From Adenophora triphylla var. japonica (lineage: Eukaryota; Streptophyta; Magnoliopsida; Asterales; Campanulaceae): a stretch of DNA of 64,000 nt. Below, piece after piece: positions 57,235 to 64,000 of this stretch. The position numbers and the translations under genes are program-made. Below the pieces are notes generated by a model, which saw only the letters and a program-made list of their open reading frames with translations, made no database searches and was not told the origin of the DNA. Each line of letters begins with the position of its first letter. Position 1 is the stretch's first letter. The stretch is taken from positions 62,001 through 126,000 of the forward strand of contig JAFEMH010005398.1 of the NCBI GenBank assembly GCA_022495995.1, in the 5' to 3' direction.

Positions 57235-58262
57235 GTGGGGACGTACAACTCCGCACCCCGAAAATCCGCAAATGACGAACAAATGGGATCGATGGTTCAG
57301 TATCGGCCGCTATTGGAAAGTGTCGTAACCTGTGGGCTAACAATTGTTCGCCACCCTAATGGAACCTTTACGATTGATGCGGAGATTGGAGCTAATTACC
57401 CTCCCGGACATGCCAACTACCATCAAATGCCCCGTTCCTTTTCGTGTGGAACTACTAATGGGCCAAACATCCTCAAGCCTATCACTCACCCGCCTCTCGG
57501 CCGCATCGTATCGATCTTGGTCAACTTCCCGGCGCCTCTCGCCACCTTTGGGTTTCAATCACTCGCCTCGCCGCCTTGGAATGGGCCGCTTGCTACTCCA
57601 AAACCTCGCCCGGCCCGGCCATCGGGCCTGAATTGGTCGGGCTTCAAGACATCTCAGCCCTACAAACTCGATACTCCTCAACAGTCCGATCTAGGTCAAC
57701 CCGCCCTCGGTGCCTCTCGTGCCTCACCCCCTGTGATTGAATCGCTGGCTTTCGCCCCACAAACTTGGAAGGGGCCGCTCACTACTTCACAACATCAGCC
57801 GTTCTGATCATCATCCCGAATGGGACAGCTTCACTTCTCGTGCTCCATGGTTCGTAGGGGGCCGCCTTGCTTCCTCCAATTCTCGAAGCACACTTGCCCC
57901 TATGATACCGCAAGATCACACGGGTCACTGTGCTTTTATCACCACTTCATCGCTCTACCCCGCCCTTCTGGGTTGAGAAGTCCGACAAGGTCAAATGTTC
58001 CTCATCAAATTCTCCACCCTACTGTTACGCAAGCCGCTCCCGCTCACCAAGTACGTATGCACATTACCCTTGTAGTCACGTTCCTCGCTGTGGTCAAGAC
58101 ACGTTCAATCCTACTGTTACAATGCCTCAAACCTCATGTTTTCAAGCAGCCTTTCCGGATCCGCCTCTCACCGCTCCCCGGTATCCACCCATTACGAGCC
58201 ATATATCCTCATCTTCGGCAACCGCTGTGCCTTATGAGGAGGGTTACTGGCCACGATTTTAA
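57235..58262 (+). pseudogene. Pro-rich degenerate frames in element B
   Basis: Overlapping frames of 190 and 188 codons (57235-57807, 57820-58386) are Pro/Ser/Arg-rich with repeated 'GPL' and 'PPWNGPL' words, like the variable N-terminal part of a Tat gag or ORF1. They show no defined domain, and frame changes are frequent. Function unknown. Confidence 0.35.
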
Positions 58263-58719
58263 TGCTCGATTGTCATACCTCCCACCAAAATACTTCCTAC
58301 TATGGTTCCATTTGCCGATGCCAATCTTGTGGCGGGGTCATGCAGCCCTAATGTTCCTATTGACTCATCCAAGGGATTATTGGTAGAACCAATTAAGAAG
58401 GTACAAGGAAAGCCTAGCAACGAGGGTATCGACGATCGTTCGACTCTGCCATCTCGCCATATCAATCTTGTGTATCCGACACGAATGAGGTTTACAAAAG
58501 GTCGAATCTCGACGATTACATCGATGATTACATCAAAAGGGTTCGTGCACGGGAAAAGACTACGAGTCCGAACATGTCTCACCGCTATAAACCTTACCCT
58601 TCCAACACGGCTCCGACATCCTAAAGGAAAGAAGGCATTGTGTACAATTGATGGCACCCAAAAGCAACCAAGAAATGGTGGTCCTTTAAGGCAACGAGAA
58701 CGCTTTTGATGATTTTGGG

Positions 58720-59225
58720 ATGCCCATAGGCTTAATTTTCAAGGGTTTAGTAAGGATAGGCCTTTTGGAGCCTCTCAAGGACTACCATCCAAGGAGCTCA
58801 AATGCACCTCTCGACATGAGTAAGCACCGCGCCTTCCATGATCATTATGGCCACACGACCGACAACCGCATAGTCTTGAAGAGAGCGGTTCAAAGGTTAA
58901 TCGAAACGGCAAGCTTGAGCGCCCCAATGGACCAAAACCGGCAAACCCCGTTCGTGATGGTGACCAAGTCAACGACCAAATCTCTAATCAAAGAGCATTA
59001 AGAGTTCGTCCTCCCCAAAGAAGAAACCACATCCCGAGGATTTGGGTGTTCCCTTAAGCAAAGTTTTGAATAGCTTGCTAAAGCAGTGGTCTCCTCGAAC
59101 CCATGAGAAACTATCACCAAAGATCCCAAAATCCCTTTGACACCACTAAGCATTGTGCTTTCCACTGCATCACTGGCCATATGACCGACAACCGTACAGC
59201 CTTTGAGAAAGGCGGTTCAGTGGAT
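58720..59225 (+). pseudogene. gag-like Cys/His segment of element B, two decayed copies
   Basis: 'RAFHDHYGHTTDN' near 58830 and 'CAFHCITGHMTDN' near 59152 match the pattern of the element C gag segment 'CDFHKDNGHTTDGC'. The repetition suggests an internal duplication of about 320 bp. Both have lost key cysteines and are followed by stops. Confidence 0.5.
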
Positions 59226-61202
59226 TAATTAAGAAGGGCAAACTTGAGCGCCTCGCTGATCTCAACCCCGCCAATGATCATTTCCCAAACAACGCGAATG
59301 TAAACATGATTGAGTTTTATGATTCAAACTCGTGAATTCAACAGACTCGACAAGCCGTATGATTTAGTCGCAACAAATGTTGAGAATGGATGGTTTGACC
59401 GCAACAAGCATGCGGCCATGGCAAAGCCGGACTTGGTGAAATGCTTTGAACTCTCGCCCTCCGATAAGTTCACGATCGACGCCAAGGTTAAATGGGATGA
59501 TAATGATCTCGATGGCGTATTTGGCGTAAAACAAAGAAGGGTACAAGAAATCCGATGATTAGTAAGGAAGAGTTAGTCCCGGCTTTGGAAAATGCCCATA
59601 AGATTCATGAAGAACAAATTAACTCGCTCATCGGTGCTCTCCGCCGTCATGGAGTTCGTGTAATAGCTTGGGGCGAATGGTTCCCCGGTCATGGTCGAAG
59701 ATGAGACTTCGTAAATGTTGATTTCCCCCTTCATCCTATAACCAATACTCTCCATCCCATAGCCAATACCTCCTCCATCCACATATGATCCCTTGCCAAA
59801 TACTATTCCTCTTCAGCCCTCTCCAAAGACTCGTGCCATTAGGGCTCCATCGCCTCGCCTCCTCGTAACGAATTGGGTTCCATCACACCTGCTCTCGCCA
59901 AAGAATACCGCCAGCTTATGCTCCACTTCACATAATCGCTTGAGCTATGTGGCTATGTTCTCAAGCCTCTACACCCACCCGAATGCAATCATGAGTTGCC
60001 AAAAGAAAATCCGGATGCTTCAAGTTTTCCGTTGCCATCTACCGGACTTAGTGAATTCACCCGTCAACTTCACCACCCGCGGCCGTGTTTCCTCTATCGA
60101 TAAGAGTCTTGTTGCAAGTTCCAAGAACTCGAATGTTCCCGCTGACCCCCATGTGGCGTATTGATAGAGCAAATGAAACAAATGCAGAGAGGCTTCGATC
60201 TCATGATAAGTACCAAGACTCCTTTGGCCCAAGATGTCGAACTGTGCAAAGAAATGATTCGCCGCGCAAAATTCAAGTGCCCGGTGAGAGAATCCGATAG
60301 GACAACCCGCCCTGCAGCACACTTGTCTAATGCCGCCCAAGCTTGAGAAAGGCCCGAAGACACAATCCGCCTAGTATCACCCCTTTCACTCAAAATAACC
60401 AAAGACATCGCCGAGTCCTCCCAAACAAAGCCCAATACCCCTCAAGGTCCTCTCGTGTTCACTTCCTTCCATCAATATGCTCGCCGACAAAGTTCGTCCC
60501 CGTGACTTTTCCGACCCGTTTCTTTGGACAACTCAGGCTTGCCCCAGCCGCCCATGGCCTCAAATTCCTCCACTCCCACCCGCATCACGGGCATCGTAAT
60601 CGATCACCGCCTACCTCGCAGAATGGAATCGGTTACCGTAAAGATGGAAAGCTCAAGCGTCTTGGCAGCCCAACAACAAAGAGTAGCTAGACTAGGGGCT
60701 ACCCATCCTTTAATATTAAAACAAATTCTTTAAGTCAACCTTCGAAGGTTCTAGTACTTTCTTCGTTCAATCAAGTCCTCCTTGGACATTGTAGTTAATC
60801 TTAAATTTTCTATAAAAGAGTCTTTTTCTTTTCTCGCTAGACTTGAGACATTATTTGCACACCTACATTACATTTAATGAAATGGTTTTATTTTAAATGA
60901 TCACTCGCATTGCTCAACAAATAATCTCTGAAATGATTAAGATTTTAATTAATTGGTGCGAGAAAGTCAACTAATGCCCTCCCCATACACTTTCCTCACC
61001 TCACAAAGGCCTCCATCAAGCCATACATTTTCCAAAACATGTCCCCATCATCACCTTGACCAAGTCGACGAAGGCGGCAACATCAAGGGACAACAAAAGG
61101 TCACTCAAAGACGGAGATCGACCCCATATCGAAAAACAGGGGCTTGCCTCCGCCCCATGCATCAAGAAAGTTCAAGTAGAAGCTTGCCTTCGTCCTCAAG
61201 TG

Positions 61203-61430
61203 CTCAAAAAAAAAAAAACAAAAGCTTCAAAAAAAAAAACAAAAGCTTCAAAAAAAAACAAAAGCTTCAAAAAAAACAAAAGCTTCAAAAAAAGCTTCAA
61301 AAAAAAAAACAAAAGCTTCAAAAAAAAAAAAACAAAAGCTTCAAAAAAAAAAACAAAAGCTTCAAAAAAAAACAAAAGCTTCAAAAAAAAAAGCTTCAAA
61401 AAAAAAAAAACAAAAGCTTCAAAAAAATGA
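61203..61430 (+). repeat. A-rich minisatellite
   Basis: About a dozen units of 14-22 bp have the form A(n)CAAAAGCTTC or A(n)GCTTC, each carrying a HindIII-type AAGCTT core. Length varies in the A run. A Lys-rich frame through it is an artefact. Confidence 0.95.
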
Positions 61431-61744
61431 GGCCAAGGACCTAGCACCGCCGATCGAAGGTTTGACATATGGGCAAAATTAAAGCCCGAAGAACGGAAGT
61501 TGTCGACAACAAAGGAGCAAGCTTAAAGCAACGGCAAAAACATATCATAAGCCCTTAAGCCGCATTCAAAATCTTTCTCCCCGATAAAGGACGACGATCA
61601 AGAAGCAACGGAATCGCTCAAAATGACTTGTCAAGGAATCACCTCAAGGCCCGCACCTTATCATCCAAACTTCCTATCCGAGCCTTTCCACCAAAAGTAC
61701 CACAAATGTTCATACCCCTTTTCTAAAGCCAAACACAGTTCAAG

Positions 61745-61792
61745 CCCGAACTACGGCAACCTGAGCTCCTCACAATGAGGGGAACGTAGGCA
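61745..61792 (+). other. Tat-type conserved post-coding motif
   Basis: 'gcccgaactacggcaacctg', then 'aatgaggggaacgtaggc' plus 'aacc', is a motif I recall downstream of coding sequence in plant Tat-type gypsy elements. Here it occurs without an upstream pol. Confidence 0.4.
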
Positions 61793-61799
61793 ACCGTAA

Positions 61800-64000
61800 A
61801 TGGTCCGGTCATAAACACATTCAAATCCCGTAAAATCCGGCCTCACCAATAGCCTCTCCTATACACGATCCCTCTTCACCATTCGCCAACTTCGACTCTT
61901 GGTATCATTTGACTTTCTCCTCATGATTAATCAAAATGTTTGTTCATATCGAGATTAGGGGTTGAATAACCCGAACATTAATAAAGGGTTTTAAGCAATC
62001 TTGTGATCATTTTGAATAAAACATGTTTTCGATGTCTCGACAAGTCTTCTTTTTCTACATTATAGGAAAAATAGAGCTAAACACTAATTTTCTCGTCGCC
62101 AGGGGCTTCCATACACTTTTCCACACCATGTGATGCTTATACTCTCTCAAAAGAGTCAAACCCAAAGCGAGTTCTTTTTGTGCCTCCATCAAATGAGGCC
62201 ATCAAATAATACAAATCGGGATTCATCCCCACTTTTCGAAAAAAAATATGCCCCCGCAGTATACATTCCTAAATTGTCTTTCTTTACATTTTCTTCCGGT
62301 TGACTAATTGACTAAAGAAAATAATAAAGTAAATATAGAAGGATGGGTTACCTCTTTTGCTACGTGACAATTCAATTTGCGTTAGAGCCGCACCGTACTC
62401 TATAAGGGAGGACTTTCGTCAAGCCATTTCTTTAGAGCGAGGCTTCTCTCGTCACGTCGGGTCCACGTTGGTTCTTCAAATTGCTACAAGATGGGTTAGG
62501 TCTCTGTTCGCATCGGGCCCGCAATGCCTACTGTGTTGAAGCCTCTCGAATTGTGTCGATTCACAAATATGAGACCGAGGCTTCGCCAAGTCACTTCTTC
62601 AAAATCAAGACTTCGCAAATACACCTCTTCAAACCAAGCCTCCATCCCGGTTTCATCGTAATCACCAGACCGCAGCACCCCGGTCATGCACCTTCGCCTA
62701 TGCCCGAAAACCCATTTGGACACATATACCTTGGCAATGAAGGTCAAAAGGGGCGCCAATCAGCCAGCTGGCCGACTATTTCGCCCTCTTTGAAGTCCAA
62801 GGCTCTAAAATGGCTCTTCCGCTTAAAATCCGAGCCTGTGGCTACATGGGACCAGACATTACTAGCTAACTTGGAGTGGGAAGCAAATAGATTTGACCTA
62901 CAGCACAACAATGCAAATGGCCCCGACGAGAACATCGTGGACTTTTACAAGCAAGATGGCAACTCCTCCTTCAAGAGGAACAACTAGACACCTTTCGCTC
63001 ACGCCCGAAACCACATCTCGAGGGCCTCACTTAGCAATCCGGATCTACGGCAATGATCAATTCCGGCTAAATTTGAGAGGGCTTACAATCGCCAGCCGAG
63101 TTGTCGCACTGCTACGGATACCGGGTTTCTTCCACCTCCAACACGACTCTGAAAAGGGCAACAGGTGGAGAACTGATCGAAAAGGGGACCCCAAGGACCC
63201 AATACAACCAACAATCCATTCCCTAAAAAAGTAGGGTGAATATGATTGAAGCCACGAACAAGCCAAGTGCCACTATGGCTAACAGCTTCCCATATGGAAG
63301 ACACTCTTCGAAGAGAGGATTCTAGTTTCATAGTCGGTATCAAAGATGGGTTTCTCCTTCATGACAACTTCACCTCAAGGCTCTCACGTTGATCGATTGG
63401 CTCGGTACTTCATCGCATGTCGGGCCAAACCTTTAACCGGACCTCTCGTAGTGACGCTTGTCGAACTCCGGGGCTTCATCAAATCATTCAGAGAAAGATC
63501 CCGTGGTTTTCGCCATGTCTTTTCCATGGAATGGGGCTTTATCAAGTCACACCTATCTTCGTAAGAAAGGCCTAGTCACCTCAACAACTATCTTGGAGTT
63601 TCAGCTTTAGAACTTGGCATACGGCAACTCCCGCATCATCAAAAGTTGAGAATTGGGAATCTCCTCATATCAAAGATTTCGCCAAATCACAACTAACCCA
63701 AGCAAAAGAGGGTTCATTCAACATGCTTGATTCTAGAGCCTCACCGCGCCTTCAAATGTCCGAGACTCGAAAAGAAATTTCAATCGAGACCCGGGGTTCA
63801 AATCCAACTTCATCCCAAGATCAAAATTGACCTCATCAATAACATGTAATTCAGTCCGCGACCAAAGGATATCACCCCACCAAACCAAAGCTTATCCCAA
63901 ACAAATAACAACACATACATCCCCTCTCATTACCATGCATCCCCACAAAAATCTCCCTGTGGCTCATGTAGCATGCACAAAATTTGAATCAATAGGAAAA
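61800..64000. other. Remaining element B sequence, no feature recognised
   Basis: Short frames without domain patterns occur on both strands. No LTR, purine tract or tandem repeat was identified before the window ends. Confidence 0.4.

Larger units (their letters stand above)
55791..64000 (+). mobile_element. Internal region of Ogre-like element B
   Basis: 8.2 kb follow the primer site and run off the window. The leader at 55945-56430 matches element A. Base composition then becomes GC-richer with broken frames in several phases. No RT, RNase H or integrase motif is visible on the plus strand. This is either the long leader/ORF1 zone of an Ogre, heavily decayed, or a non-autonomous derivative. 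It lacks a visible 3' LTR. Confidence 0.7.

Noticed and set aside
60953..61444. Lysine-rich open frames on both strands across 61.2-61.4 kb
   Set aside because: They are translations of an A-rich minisatellite. No codon structure exists outside the repeat.

Overview
This window is plant nuclear DNA, almost certainly from a eudicot. It has one intact-looking host gene, an AINTEGUMENTA (ANT)-type double-AP2 transcription factor on the minus strand (42294-45264, nine exons including the 9-nt microexon typical of this family). Nearly everything else that can be recognised is transposable-element DNA. I see no bacterial, phage, CRISPR, rRNA or organelle features. The species cannot be named from the sequence alone.

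Layout. 1-5200: 3' end of a Ty3/gypsy Tat-type LTR retrotransposon ('element D') with a spliced antisense gene and its 3' LTR. 5286-10276: small DNA transposons, two SINEs, and a 1.29-kb foldback with six internal palindromes. 11064-32262: a nested stack. A CACTA terminus is followed by an Ogre-like Tat element ('A'). Element A's LTR is split by a complete Tat element ('C', 12389-24945, TSD ATGAG). Its leader is split by a complete minus-strand Tork/TNT1-like copia element (25805-31200, TSD CATTG). The copia 5' LTR is in turn split by a Stowaway-like MITE. 32271-41212: hAT elements, Stowaway-like MITEs, a SINE pair, a solo LTR, an orphan promoter/leader-like stretch, a dimeric tandem array and a mini-Helitron. 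41745-49330: the ANT gene with its flanks, which hold two near-identical MITEs, a SINE and a decayed MULE transposase. 49800-53703: a second mini-Helitron, a probable solo copia LTR, a hAT, a PIF/Harbinger element and more MITEs. About 53.9-64 kb: a second Ogre-like element ('B') related to A, with LTR, tRNA-Arg primer site and 8.2 kb of internal DNA without recognisable pol.

How the parts relate. Elements D and C share one architecture: (gag-pol), a variable tandem-repeat zone, an antisense gene, a purine tract and an LTR. Elements A and B share a leader and a tRNA-Arg primer site, and each also carries a 10-nt copy of the primer-site start inside the end of its LTR. Nesting and target-site duplications give an order of insertion: A, then C and copia independently, then the MITE inside the copia LTR. 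The ANT locus sits in MITE/SINE-rich DNA, and its upstream region has been rebuilt by at least four insertions.
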